Source: Candidatus Sedimenticola endophacoides
GTDB taxonomy: Bacteria; Pseudomonadota; Gammaproteobacteria; Chromatiales; Chromatiaceae
Length of the DNA: 37,832 bases
Assembly: GCA_003062205.1 (NCBI GenBank)
Contig: PQCP01000121.1
Span: 1-37,832 of the forward strand
Reading direction: 5' to 3'
Numbering within the stretch: the first letter of the stretch is position 1; each line of letters begins with the position of its first letter. Below the pieces are notes generated by a model. That model did not search any database and had not been told where the DNA came from. It worked only from the letters and a program-made list of their open reading frames with translations. A program made the translations under genes and the position numbers. Of this stretch, positions 24,031 to 32,815 are shown one piece after another.

Positions 24031-25395
24031 ATGAAACTCGGTGTGGTGATACTGGCCGCCGGCAAAGGCACACGGATGAAGTCGGCGTTGCCCAAGGTGC
24101 TTCACCCCCTGGCCGGCCGGCCCCTGGTGGGGCACGTCATCGCGGTGTCCCGCGCCCTCGGTGCGGAGCGTGTCGCCGTGGTCTATGGCCACGGCGGGGA
24201 GGCGGTGCCCGAGGCCATCGGGGACGAGGAGCTCAGCTGGGTGGAGCAGGCCGAACAGTTGGGGACCGGGCACGCGGTGGAACAGGCCATGCCGGCCATG
24301 GCCGGCATGGACCGGGTCCTGGTGCTCTACGGGGATGTGCCGCTGATCGCGGAGCCGACCCTGCGTAAACTGATCGCGGCGGCGGTCGACACCGACCTCG
24401 CCCTGTTGACGGTGGAACTCGCCGACCCCGGAGGCTACGGCCGGATCGTGCGCGATGCCGATGGGCGGCCACGGTGCATCGTCGAGCAGAAGGACGCCGA
24501 TGCGCGGGTGCTGGCGATCACCGAGGTCAACACCGGGATCCTGGTCGCCGACGGGGAGCGGCTGGCGCGGTGGCTGGGGCGTCTGGACAACGCCAACGCC
24601 CAGGGTGAGTTCTACCTCACCGACATCGTCGCCATGGCGGTCGCCGACGGGGTTCGGGTGCACACCGCGCAGCCGGCGGATCCCCGCGAGGTTCTGGGTG
24701 TCAACGACCGGGTCCAGCTGGCCGGGCTGGAGCGCCACTACCAGCAGAACCAGGCCGAACGGCTGATGCGCGCCGGGGTGACCCTGCGCGACCCGGTCCG
24801 GTTCGATCTGCGCGGAAGCCTGGATGCCGGTCAGGATGTGGAGATCGACGTCAACGTGCTGATCGAGGGGACGGTGCGCCTCGGCAACCGGGTGCGGATC
24901 GGCGCCAACACGGTGTTGCGCGACGTCACGCTCGGTGACGGCGTGGTGGTGCGCGAGAACTGTGTGCTGGAGCGTGCGCTGATCGGAGAACAGAGCATCA
25001 TCGGCCCCTTCGCGCGCATTCGTCCGGATACCGAACTCGGTCCACGGGTACATGTCGGCAACTTCGTCGAGGTCAAGAAATCGCTGGTGGACGAGGGCAG
25101 CAAGATCAACCACCTGAGCTATGTCGGGGATTCGGTTGTCGGTAAACGGGTCAACATCGGCGCCGGGGTGATCACCTGCAACTACGATGGCGCCAACAAA
25201 TACCGCACCACCATCGGCGACGATGCCTTCATCGGCTCCGATTCGCAACTGGTCGCCCCGGTCGAGGTGGAGGCGGGGGCCACCATCGGTGCCGGCTCCA
25301 CCATCACCCGCACCGCCCCGGCGCGGCAGCTCACCCTGAGCCGCAGCAAACAGACCACCCTCAAGGGCTGGAAACGCCCGGTCAGAGATCGCTAA
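24031..25395 (+). CDS. glmU: Bifunctional GlmU uridyltransferase/acetyltransferase
   Basis: A 454-residue bifunctional enzyme that makes UDP-GlcNAc for peptidoglycan and LPS. The N-terminal pyrophosphorylase domain holds VILAAGKGTRMKS and EQLGTGHAVEQA. The C-terminal left-handed beta-helix acetyltransferase domain holds the hexapeptide repeats, KKSLVDEGSKINHLSYVGD and GAGVITCNYDGANK. The start ATG has GAGGAGG upstream. The size matches E. coli GlmU (456 residues). glmS follows after 3 nt. Confidence 0.97.
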   Translation: MKLGVVILAAGKGTRMKSALPKVLHPLAGRPLVGHVIAVSRALGAERVAVVYGHGGEAVPEAIGDEELSWVEQAEQLGTGHAVEQAMPAMAGMDRVLVLYGDVPLIAEPTLRKLIAAAVDTDLALLTVELADPGGYGRIVRDADGRPRCIVEQKDADARVLAITEVNTGILVADGERLARWLGRLDNANAQGEFYLTDIVAMAVADGVRVHTAQPADPREVLGVNDRVQLAGLERHYQQNQAERLMRAGVTLRDPVRFDLRGSLDAGQDVEIDVNVLIEGTVRLGNRVRIGANTVLRDVTLGDGVVVRENCVLERALIGEQSIIGPFARIRPDTELGPRVHVGNFVEVKKSLVDEGSKINHLSYVGDSVVGKRVNIGAGVITCNYDGANKYRTTIGDDAFIGSDSQLVAPVEVEAGATIGAGSTITRTAPARQLTLSRSKQTTLKGWKRPVRDR

Positions 25396-25398
25396 CCC

Positions 25399-27225
25399 AT
25401 GTGCGGTATCGTCGGTGCCATCGCCAGCAGGAATGTCCTGCCGCTGCTGGTTGACGGCCTGCAACGGCTGGAGTACCGCGGCTACGACTCGGCCGGCGTG
25501 GCGGTGCGCGAGGCCGATGGTGAGCTGAAGCGTTTTCGCGCCCTGGGCAAGGTGGCGCGGCTGCGCGAGGTGGTCGAGGCCAGCGATGTGGAGGGGGAGT
25601 TGGGCATCGCCCACACCCGCTGGGCCACACATGGCATTCCCCACGAGCGCAATGCCCATCCCCACATGAGCGGGGTGCGGGTGGCGGTGGTGCACAACGG
25701 CATCGTCGAGAACCACAACCGCCTGCGCGACCGGCTGAGTGGGCTGGGTTACCGTTTCACCTCGGAGACCGATACCGAAGTGGTGGCGCACCTGCTGGCG
25801 AGCAAGCTGGAGGCGGGTCTCGACCTGTTCCGCTCGGTGCAGGAGGCGGCCGCCGAGCTGGAGGGGGCCTATGCCCTGGCCGTGGCCAGCCCCGAGGACG
25901 GTGATCGCATCGTCGTCACCCGCGAGGGCAGCCCGCTGGTGATCGGTCTCGGCCAGGGCGAGAACTTCATCGCCTCGGATGTGGCCGCCCTGCTCAGCGA
26001 GACCCGCGACTTCATCTTCCTCGAAGAGGGGGATATCGCCGAGGTGCGCCGCGACGGCGTCTCGATTTTCGACCGCCAGGGACGACCGGTGCGGCGGCCG
26101 GTAAAACAGTCGCAGATCTCCTCCTCCACCGTCGACAAGGGGCCCTATCGCCACTACATGCTGAAGGAGATCTTCGAGCAACCGGGGGTGATTGCCGAGA
26201 CCCTGGAGGGACGTATTCACAACGGACGCCTCCTGGAGGAGAGTTTCGGCCACGAGACCAAGGCCCTGCTGGAGCGTACCCGGGGCGTGCAGATTGTCGC
26301 CTGCGGCACCAGCTATCATGCCGGTCTGGTCGCCCGGTACTGGCTGGAGGAGATCGGCATCCCCTGCGCCATCGAGGTGGCCAGCGAATACCGCTACCGC
26401 AAGGTGGTGGTGCCCCCGGAGACCCTGTTCGTCACCATCTCCCAATCGGGTGAGACCGCCGACACCCTGGCCGCCCTGCGCGGGGCGAAGCGAGCGGGCT
26501 ACATCGGCAGTCTCTGCGTCTGCAACGTACCCGAGAGCTCGCTGGTGCGCGAATCGGAGGTCAGCCTGATGACCCGCGCCGGTCCCGAGATCGGGGTCGC
26601 CTCCACCAAAGCCTTCACCACCCAACTGGTGGCCCTGCGCCTGCTGACCCTGGCTCTGGCCAAGCAGCGCGGCATGGAACGTGATGAGGAGCGCCGCCTG
26701 GTCAATGAGCTCCACGCCCTGCCCCGCCAGGTCGAGGTGGTGCTCAAGCTCAGCGACGCCATTCAGGCGATGGCCAACGGATTCGCCGATAAGCAAAACG
26801 CCCTGTTCCTGGGGCGTGGCACCTTCTACCCCATCGCCATGGAGGGTGCGCTGAAGCTGAAGGAGATCTCCTACATCCACGCCGAGGCTTACGCCGCCGG
26901 TGAACTCAAGCACGGCCCCCTGGCCCTGGTGGATGCGCAAATGCCGGTGGTGTGCGCCCTCCCCGACGATCCCCTGCTGGACAAGGTGCTATCCAACCTT
27001 CAGGAGGTGCGCGCCCGTGGCGGTGAACTCTACCTGTTCTCGGATCACAAGGTGAGCATCCACCTCGACCGGTTTCAGAACCTCACCCTCTCCGACATCT
27101 ATCCCGGCACCGCGCCCATCGTCTACAGCATCCCACTGCAACTGCTCTCCTATCACGTGGCGGTGCTCAAGGGGACCGACGTGGACCAGCCGCGCAACCT
27201 CGCCAAGTCGGTGACCGTCGAGTAG
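25399..27225 (+). CDS. glmS: Glucosamine-fructose-6-P aminotransferase GlmS
   Basis: A 608-residue enzyme that converts fructose-6-phosphate and glutamine to glucosamine-6-phosphate. The N-terminal glutaminase domain begins MCGIVGA with the nucleophile Cys2. Two SIS sugar-phosphate isomerase domains follow (CGTSYHAGLVARYW; FLGRGTFYPIAMEGALKLKE). It ends in NLAKSVTVE, the conserved C terminus. It lies 3 nt after glmU, so the two genes form one unit. I see no glmS ribozyme upstream. Confidence 0.97.
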   Translation: MCGIVGAIASRNVLPLLVDGLQRLEYRGYDSAGVAVREADGELKRFRALGKVARLREVVEASDVEGELGIAHTRWATHGIPHERNAHPHMSGVRVAVVHNGIVENHNRLRDRLSGLGYRFTSETDTEVVAHLLASKLEAGLDLFRSVQEAAAELEGAYALAVASPEDGDRIVVTREGSPLVIGLGQGENFIASDVAALLSETRDFIFLEEGDIAEVRRDGVSIFDRQGRPVRRPVKQSQISSSTVDKGPYRHYMLKEIFEQPGVIAETLEGRIHNGRLLEESFGHETKALLERTRGVQIVACGTSYHAGLVARYWLEEIGIPCAIEVASEYRYRKVVVPPETLFVTISQSGETADTLAALRGAKRAGYIGSLCVCNVPESSLVRESEVSLMTRAGPEIGVASTKAFTTQLVALRLLTLALAKQRGMERDEERRLVNELHALPRQVEVVLKLSDAIQAMANGFADKQNALFLGRGTFYPIAMEGALKLKEISYIHAEAYAAGELKHGPLALVDAQMPVVCALPDDPLLDKVLSNLQEVRARGGELYLFSDHKVSIHLDRFQNLTLSDIYPGTAPIVYSIPLQLLSYHVAVLKGTDVDQPRNLAKSVTVE

Positions 27226-27447
27226 ACGGGGCTGTTGGGGGTGGCCTGTTTAAATTGGCAACAATACATCATGCCTGGGGAAATAGGAGCGATGCCAAGC
27301 GGAATTGGCACAGCAGATGAAAACCTTGTAACCCTATTTTTCGAGTGAGTGGTACGGATACGACGGTGACTGCGCTGAAAACATGCCTTGATAGAGAGCG
27401 GCAGAACAATTGAAACTGTTCCCGGGCTGGAGTGTTACGGTGATGGC

Positions 27448-28995
27448 ATGAAAATTTTGCACACTTCGGATTGGCACCTCGGGCGGACCCTCTGCGGGCG
27501 GCGACGCCATGAGGAGTTCGCGGCCTTTCTTGAGTGGCTGGCCGGTATCATCGAGGCGCATGCCATCGACGCCCTGCTGGTTGCCGGGGATCTGTTCGAC
27601 ACCAGCACGCCGGGCAATCCGGCCCAGGCGCTCTACTACCGGTTTCTCTGTCGGGTGGCCGCCTCTCCCTGCCGGCATGTGGTGGTGGTGGCCGGCAACC
27701 ACGACTCCCCCGCTTTTCTGGAGGCGCCCCGGGAGCTGCTCAAGGCGCTCGATGTGCATGTGGTGGGTGCCGCGTGCGAGGATCCGGCGGATGAGGTGTT
27801 GGTACTGCACGACGCGGCGGGCGCCCCGGAGCTGATCGTCTGCGCCGTGCCCTATCTGCGGGAACGGGATATCCGTCAGGTGACCCCGGGCGAGAGTGTC
27901 CGGGACAAGGAGCGGAAGCTGCTGGAGGGGGTTCGTGGGCACTACGCGGCGGTGGCCGACGCGGCCTTGCGGCGGCGCGAGGCGTTGGCTGCCGAGGTGC
28001 CCATCGTCGGGATGGGACACCTGTTCACCGCCGGCGGGGAGAGCGTGGAGGGGGATGGCGTGCGTGATCTCTACGTCGGCTCCCTGGCCCATGTCAGCCC
28101 CGGGATCTTCCCCGCCTGCTTCGACTACCTGGCACTCGGCCATCTGCATCTCCCGCAGACGGTCAACGGCCGCGACAACGCCCGCTACAGCGGCTCTCCC
28201 CTGGCGATGGGCTTCGGCGAGGCGTGTCAGTCCAAGAGCCTGTGCCTGGTTGAGCTGGATGCCGCCGGTGCCCGTGTTCAGCTCATCGGGGTACCGGTAT
28301 TTCGCAGGCTGGAGCGTGTGCGGGGCGACTGGGAGGCCGTTTCGGCACGCATCGGTCGCTAACCGCCATGGAGAGCGAAGCGAAGGCGGTTAGTCCCCGA
28401 TAGGCGTAGGCGCGGTTGTATGGCCGCAGTTACGACCGATAGGGAGTGACGTAGGGCATACAAATAGCGCATCCGACACGCCGTAGAGTCATTGTGGTCA
28501 TCATGACGGAGTTGCGCACGAGCAGCTTTGCTGCAATGTGCGGGACGGAGTCGTGATGAGCGCAGGACGGTCGGGGCAGTAACGGCTGTCGCGTTGGCGA
28601 GTCGATTTTGGGGACTGGGATGTCCCAAAATCTTTCACGAGGTAGCGACACTCTTGGAGCTTGCCGGGGGCGGCTTCGATGGCTGGGTCGAGGTGGTCTA
28701 TGAGGGTGGCGAGGTAGTGGGCGGGTTGCGGCGGCGCCTGGATGAGATGACGGAGGGGCGGCCCCTGGAGATTCTGCGGGTGCGCAATACCCGTCTCACC
28801 GAACAGGTCCTGAGTCCACTGCACGAGTCGGAGACGCTCGGTGATCTGGATGTGGACGAGGTGTTCCGGCGCTGTCTTGATCTGCACGAGGTGCCTGGGC
28901 CGCAGCGCCCGGAGCTGACCCGCGCCTACCGGGAGACGCTCGCCGCGCTTGCCGAGGAGGGCTGGGACGGTTCGGCGGGGGGTGAGGGGCGGTGA
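27448..28995 (+). pseudogene. sbcD: Exonuclease subunit SbcD, interrupted by 300-bp element
   Basis: The nuclease half is intact (27448-28356): TSDWHLGR, AGDLFDTS, AGNHDSPAF and LGHLHLPQT carry the Mre11-type metal ligands. After codon 303 a 300-bp element is inserted, and reading enters it and stops within two codons. The C-terminal part resumes at 28657 (ELAGGGFDGWVEV) and ends at 28995. Removing exactly 300 bp joins both parts in frame as ARIG-ELAGGG, giving 415 residues, close to E. coli SbcD (400). The lost tail helps the contact with SbcC. A truncated but folded nuclease domain could still be made. The gene overlaps sbcC by 4 bp. Confidence 0.9.
28357..28656 (+). repeat. 300-bp structured element, copy 5 (in sbcD)
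   Basis: This copy defines the element ends to the base, because removing it restores sbcD. Stems visible: CTAACCGCC (28359) with GGCGGTTAG (28385); CGGTTGTA (28413) with TACGACCG (28431); TCATCATGAC (28498) with GTCGTGATGA (28550), enclosing CGCAC/GTGCG and GCAGC-TTT-GCTGC; TGTCGC (28587) with GCGACA (28645), enclosing GATTTTGGG (28604) with CCCAAAATC (28624). No Shine-Dalgarno-led gene is apparent inside. There is no target duplication. Confidence 0.97.
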
Positions 28996-31900
28996 GGATC
29001 GAGCGCATACGCTTCAGAAACCTGAACTCACTGGCCGGTGAGTGGGAGATCGATCTGACCCATCCGGCGTACCTGGCGGACGGGATCTTTGCCATCACCG
29101 GCCCCACCGGCGCTGGCAAGAGCACCCTGCTGGACGCGGTCTGTCTCGCCCTTTACGGACGTACGCCCCGTCTGAGCCGGGTCACCAAGGGGGGCAACGA
29201 GATCATGTCCCGCCACAGCGGCGACTGCTTTGCCGAGGCGACGTTTCGCGTCGGCGAGGGGCGCTATTGCAGTCACTGGAGCCAGCACCGCGCCCGCATG
29301 CGGGCGGATGGGGAGTTGCAGACGCCGAAGCACGAGCTGGCCGATGCGGAGACGGGGCGCGTGATCGAGAGCGGTCTGCGCGGGGTGGCGGTGCGGATCG
29401 AGACGGTCACGGGTATGGATTTCGAGCGCTTCACCCGCTCCATGCTGCTGGCCCAGGGTGGTTTCGCCGCGTTTCTCCAGGCGGCGCCGGATGAGCGCGC
29501 GCCGATCCTCGAACAGATCACCGGCACCGAGATCTACAGCCGGATATCGATCCGGGTGCATGAGCGCCTGCGCGCCGAGCGGGATCGGTTGCAGGCGCTA
29601 CAGGCACGGATGGCGGGCATCGTACTGCTCAGCCCGGAGCGGGAACAGGCCGACCGGGAGGCGCTGGCGGGTGTTCGGGAGCAGGCGCGGGGTGTCGCTG
29701 AGCGGTTGAGCCGGTGTGTACGGGAGATCGATTGGCAGGGGGGCGTGGCGCGTCTGCGCCAAGAGTTGGATGCGCTGGCGGAGGAGGCGCTGCGTCTGCG
29801 GGAAGAGCAGGCCGCGTTTCAGCCGCGGCGCGAGCGGTTGCAGCAGGCGCTGCGCGCGGCGGAGCTGGAGGCGCCCTATGCCGGTCTCAGCGCCGTGCGG
29901 CGCGCCCAGGCCGATGACCGGACGGCGCTGGAGGCGGCACGCTCCGAGCTGGAGGCGTTGCGGGGTCCCCTCGCGGAGCGGGGAGAGGCGCTGCGGGCGG
30001 CGCAGGGCAACGGCGCCGGGGCCCGGGAGCGGCTGGAGGCGGCGGCGCCTCTGCTGCAACAGGTGCGCGAACTCGACCGACGGCTTGCCGAGCATGGGCG
30101 TGCCGCCGGGGAGGCGCGGCGGCGCTGCGCGGGGGGTGAGGCGCGGATCGCGGAGCAGGTGCATGCCCGGGACGCGGCGCGGGCGGCGGCCGCCACGGCC
30201 CGGGAGCGGCTTGCACGGGTGGAGCGCCGGCTCGGGGAGCATGCCCGGGACGAGTGGCTGGTGGGCGCGCTGGCGGGGGTGGAGGAGCGCTGCCGTGGCC
30301 TGGAGACCGTGGAGGAGGCGTTGCGCCGCCAGGGGGAGATGCGGAGCCGGGCCGCCGCCGACCTGGAGCGGGTGGAGGCGGCGTGTGGGGAGTGGCAGGC
30401 GCGGGGGGACGAACGGGGCCGGGCCCTGGCGGCGGCGGAGGAGCACCTGGAGGTGTTGCGGGCGTCGCTCGAGCGGCTCCTGGATGGGCGGCTGCTGCGT
30501 GAGCACCGGGCCGAGAAGGAGGGGCTGCTGCGGGAGCTGGCCCTGGTGTCGCGGATCGAGGCGCTGGAGGGGCAGCGGGCCGCGCTGCGGGAGGGCCTGC
30601 CCTGCCCCCTGTGCGGCGCCACGCAACACCCGTTCGTGCGTGGCGGGACGCCCGTGCGCTCGGCGGCCGAGCAGCGCATCGAGGCACTGGAGTCGCTGAT
30701 CGGTCGGGGCGAGGCGCTGGAGGCGGAGATCGGGGGCCAGGAGCAGGCGCTGGGCGCGGCCCGCGAGCACCTGGGTGAGGCGCGGCGGCGCGAAGCGGCG
30801 GCCCAGGGCGAGCGGGTGGCGGCCCGCAAGGCCCTGGATGGAGCGGAGCGGGCGCTGGAGCAGGTCCGCGAGGAGTGCGCCCTGCGCCGCCGGGCCCTGG
30901 CCGCCGAGCTGCTGCCGCTGGGCATCGGTGAGCTCCCGGAGGGGGGTGTCGGAGCGCTGCTGGATCTGTTGCGGGGGCGCTTGCGGGCATGGCAGGCGTG
31001 GGTCGGAGAGCAGGCCGGGGAGCAGCAGTCGCTGTTCGGTGAGCGCTCTGCCGACGCTGAGCAGCGGCGTCTGGACGAAACGCTGTCGGCGGCCGAGGAG
31101 GGGGAGCGGCGGGCCCGTGAGGCCCACGATACACTGCAACGGCGCCACACCGACGTGAGTGGCCGTTGCGCGGCCCTGGAGCAGGGGATCGGGCGTCGCC
31201 AGCCGGAGCTGGAGCGGCTGGAGGCGGCTTTTGCCACGGCGTTGGTGGAGGCGGGCTGTGCCCCGGAGGCGCGGTTTCTGGAGATCCGCCTGCCGGGCGC
31301 TGCGCGCGAGGCGCTGGCGGCCGGGGCCCGGGCCCTGGATGCGCGGGCGACCGGGCTCGCCGCCCGGCGCGAGGATCGGGAGACGCGTCTCGCCACGGAA
31401 CTGGCGGCGGCGCTCAGCGACGACAGCCCAGCTCAACTGGCCGCCCGGCGTGAGTCGCTGGAGACGGAGCTCGACGGCCTGCGCCGACATGTCGCCGCGC
31501 TGGAGCACGGGCTGGAGCAGAACGCTGTCGCCAGCGCGCGCGTGGGGCGGGCGCGGGAGGAGATCGCGGCCCGGGAGCGGGAGTGCGGGCGCTGGCAGGC
31601 GCTGCACGAGCTGATCGGTTCGGCCGATGGCAAGAGGTACCGCAATTTCGCCCAGGGGTTGACCTTCGATCGGATGATCGTCCACGCCAATCGCCAGCTG
31701 CGCAAGATGTCCGACCGCTACCTGCTGGTGCACGACGCGGCCCGCCCCCTGGAGCTGAGCGTGATCGACGGCTACCAGGCGGGGGAGATCCGCTCCACCC
31801 GCAACCTCTCGGGCGGCGAGAGTTTCCTCGTCAGTCTGGCCCTGGCGCTGGGGCTCTCGGGCATGGCCAGTCGGCGGGTGCGGGTCGATTCGCTGTTTCT

Positions 31901-32102
31901 CGACGAGGGATTCGGCACCCTCGACGAGGAGGCCCTGGAGACCGCCCTGGAGACCCTCGCCGGGCTGCGCCAGGAGGGCAAGCTGATCGGACTCATCTCA
32001 CACGTGGCGGCGCTACGGGAGCGCATCGCCACCCGGATCCGGGTCGAGCCCGGGAGTGGCGGCAGGAGCCGGCTCTCCGGCCCCGGCTGCGCCGCGCGCT
32101 GA
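28992..32102 (+). CDS. sbcC: Exonuclease subunit SbcC (Rad50-like ATPase)
   Basis: A 1036-residue SMC-like ATPase that works with SbcD to open and degrade DNA hairpins and protein-blocked ends. Walker A is GPTGAGKS (37-44). Two long coiled coils flank the zinc hook CPLC (C538 and C541). The ABC signature NLSGGESFLVSLALALGLS and Walker B FLDEGFGTLDEEAL (D971) are near the end. The start is a GTG that overlaps the sbcD stop (GTGA), so translation was probably coupled. With sbcD stopped early by the insertion, ribosomes reach this start differently. Confidence 0.95.
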   Translation: MRIERIRFRNLNSLAGEWEIDLTHPAYLADGIFAITGPTGAGKSTLLDAVCLALYGRTPRLSRVTKGGNEIMSRHSGDCFAEATFRVGEGRYCSHWSQHRARMRADGELQTPKHELADAETGRVIESGLRGVAVRIETVTGMDFERFTRSMLLAQGGFAAFLQAAPDERAPILEQITGTEIYSRISIRVHERLRAERDRLQALQARMAGIVLLSPEREQADREALAGVREQARGVAERLSRCVREIDWQGGVARLRQELDALAEEALRLREEQAAFQPRRERLQQALRAAELEAPYAGLSAVRRAQADDRTALEAARSELEALRGPLAERGEALRAAQGNGAGARERLEAAAPLLQQVRELDRRLAEHGRAAGEARRRCAGGEARIAEQVHARDAARAAAATARERLARVERRLGEHARDEWLVGALAGVEERCRGLETVEEALRRQGEMRSRAAADLERVEAACGEWQARGDERGRALAAAEEHLEVLRASLERLLDGRLLREHRAEKEGLLRELALVSRIEALEGQRAALREGLPCPLCGATQHPFVRGGTPVRSAAEQRIEALESLIGRGEALEAEIGGQEQALGAAREHLGEARRREAAAQGERVAARKALDGAERALEQVREECALRRRALAAELLPLGIGELPEGGVGALLDLLRGRLRAWQAWVGEQAGEQQSLFGERSADAEQRRLDETLSAAEEGERRAREAHDTLQRRHTDVSGRCAALEQGIGRRQPELERLEAAFATALVEAGCAPEARFLEIRLPGAAREALAAGARALDARATGLAARREDRETRLATELAAALSDDSPAQLAARRESLETELDGLRRHVAALEHGLEQNAVASARVGRAREEIAARERECGRWQALHELIGSADGKRYRNFAQGLTFDRMIVHANRQLRKMSDRYLLVHDAARPLELSVIDGYQAGEIRSTRNLSGGESFLVSLALALGLSGMASRRVRVDSLFLDEGFGTLDEEALETALETLAGLRQEGKLIGLISHVAALRERIATRIRVEPGSGGRSRLSGPGCAAR

Positions 32103-32146
32103 GGGGCCCGGGTACACTATAATCCCCTCTCGGAGCCATCACCGGG

Positions 32147-32731
32147 ATGCGGCAGGGCCTTATGCGGCAGAATCTGTTGAACCGCTACGAGCGGAGCGAG
32201 GACGGCAGGGTGATCGTCGATGTCACCACCACCCAGATCGAGGATCTGTACAACGACTTCGACAAGAACACGCCGTTCGCGCGCCGGGATCTCGACCCCG
32301 AACTCGGGGAGTATCTGATCGACTGTGTGCGGGAGCTGCGCCGGGCGCCGTTTTTGATCCGCTTCAGCCTGGCCCGCCCCCCCGATGCGCAGGGGTGGTC
32401 GCGGGTCTGCCAGAGCGTGGCGGGCTACTTTCTCTACCTTGTCGATAAGGAGCGGGAGAAGGTGCTGCGCCTGTTTCGCCGCTCCGCCATCCTGTCCGGG
32501 ATCGGCATCTCTATCCTGTTCCTGTCGGTGACGGTAAACCAGGGCCTCGACAGCGACAGCCCGGTGGTGGTGAAGGTGATCGCCGAGGGGCTGACGGTGG
32601 CGGCCTGGGTCTCTCTGTGGGAGGCGTTCGCGGTGTTTCTGGTGGAGTGGCCGCCCCATCGCAAGCACATCCGGCTGCTGGAGCGGATCGCCACCGCCGG
32701 GTTACGTCTGCGCGCCCAGGCGGTGGGGTAG
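32147..32731 (+). CDS. Hypothetical membrane protein
   Basis: A 194-residue protein that I do not recognise. It has a charged N-terminal half with DLYNDFDKNTPFARRDLDP and two predicted membrane segments (about residues 110-128 and 145-165), followed by a short basic tail (EWPPHRKHIRLLERI). The ATG at 32147 has GGAG about 10 nt upstream; an ATG five codons later is possible. It lies 44 bp after sbcC and is convergent with the minus-strand histidine kinase. No function is proposed. Confidence 0.65.
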   Translation: MRQGLMRQNLLNRYERSEDGRVIVDVTTTQIEDLYNDFDKNTPFARRDLDPELGEYLIDCVRELRRAPFLIRFSLARPPDAQGWSRVCQSVAGYFLYLVDKEREKVLRLFRRSAILSGIGISILFLSVTVNQGLDSDSPVVVKVIAEGLTVAAWVSLWEAFAVFLVEWPPHRKHIRLLERIATAGLRLRAQAVG

Positions 32732-32815
32732 CCGAAGGGGCGTGTGGCCGGATGGGGCGGCCGGTGGTTCGCGTCATTCGGGGGGGGCGGGTCGGTCATC
32801 GGACCGGGGACGGGC

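Noticed and set aside
27410..27438. TTGAAA-N17-TGTTAC as the sbcD promoter
   Set aside because: The -10 is poor, and a start site would fall within a few bases of the sbcD ATG, so there would be almost no leader.
28359..28656. Small open frames of 73, 85 and 89 codons inside every 300-bp copy as genes
   Set aside because: They lack convincing ribosome-binding sites and resemble no family. Their conservation only reflects near-identical DNA copies, and frames open on both strands are common in GC-rich DNA.
28357..28656. Self-splicing intron or intein that restores sbcD and dhc at the RNA or protein level
   Set aside because: The element lies in sense direction in sbcD but antisense in dhc, so one RNA structure cannot splice both. 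There are in-frame stops, which excludes an intein, and no group I or II intron core or end motifs were seen.
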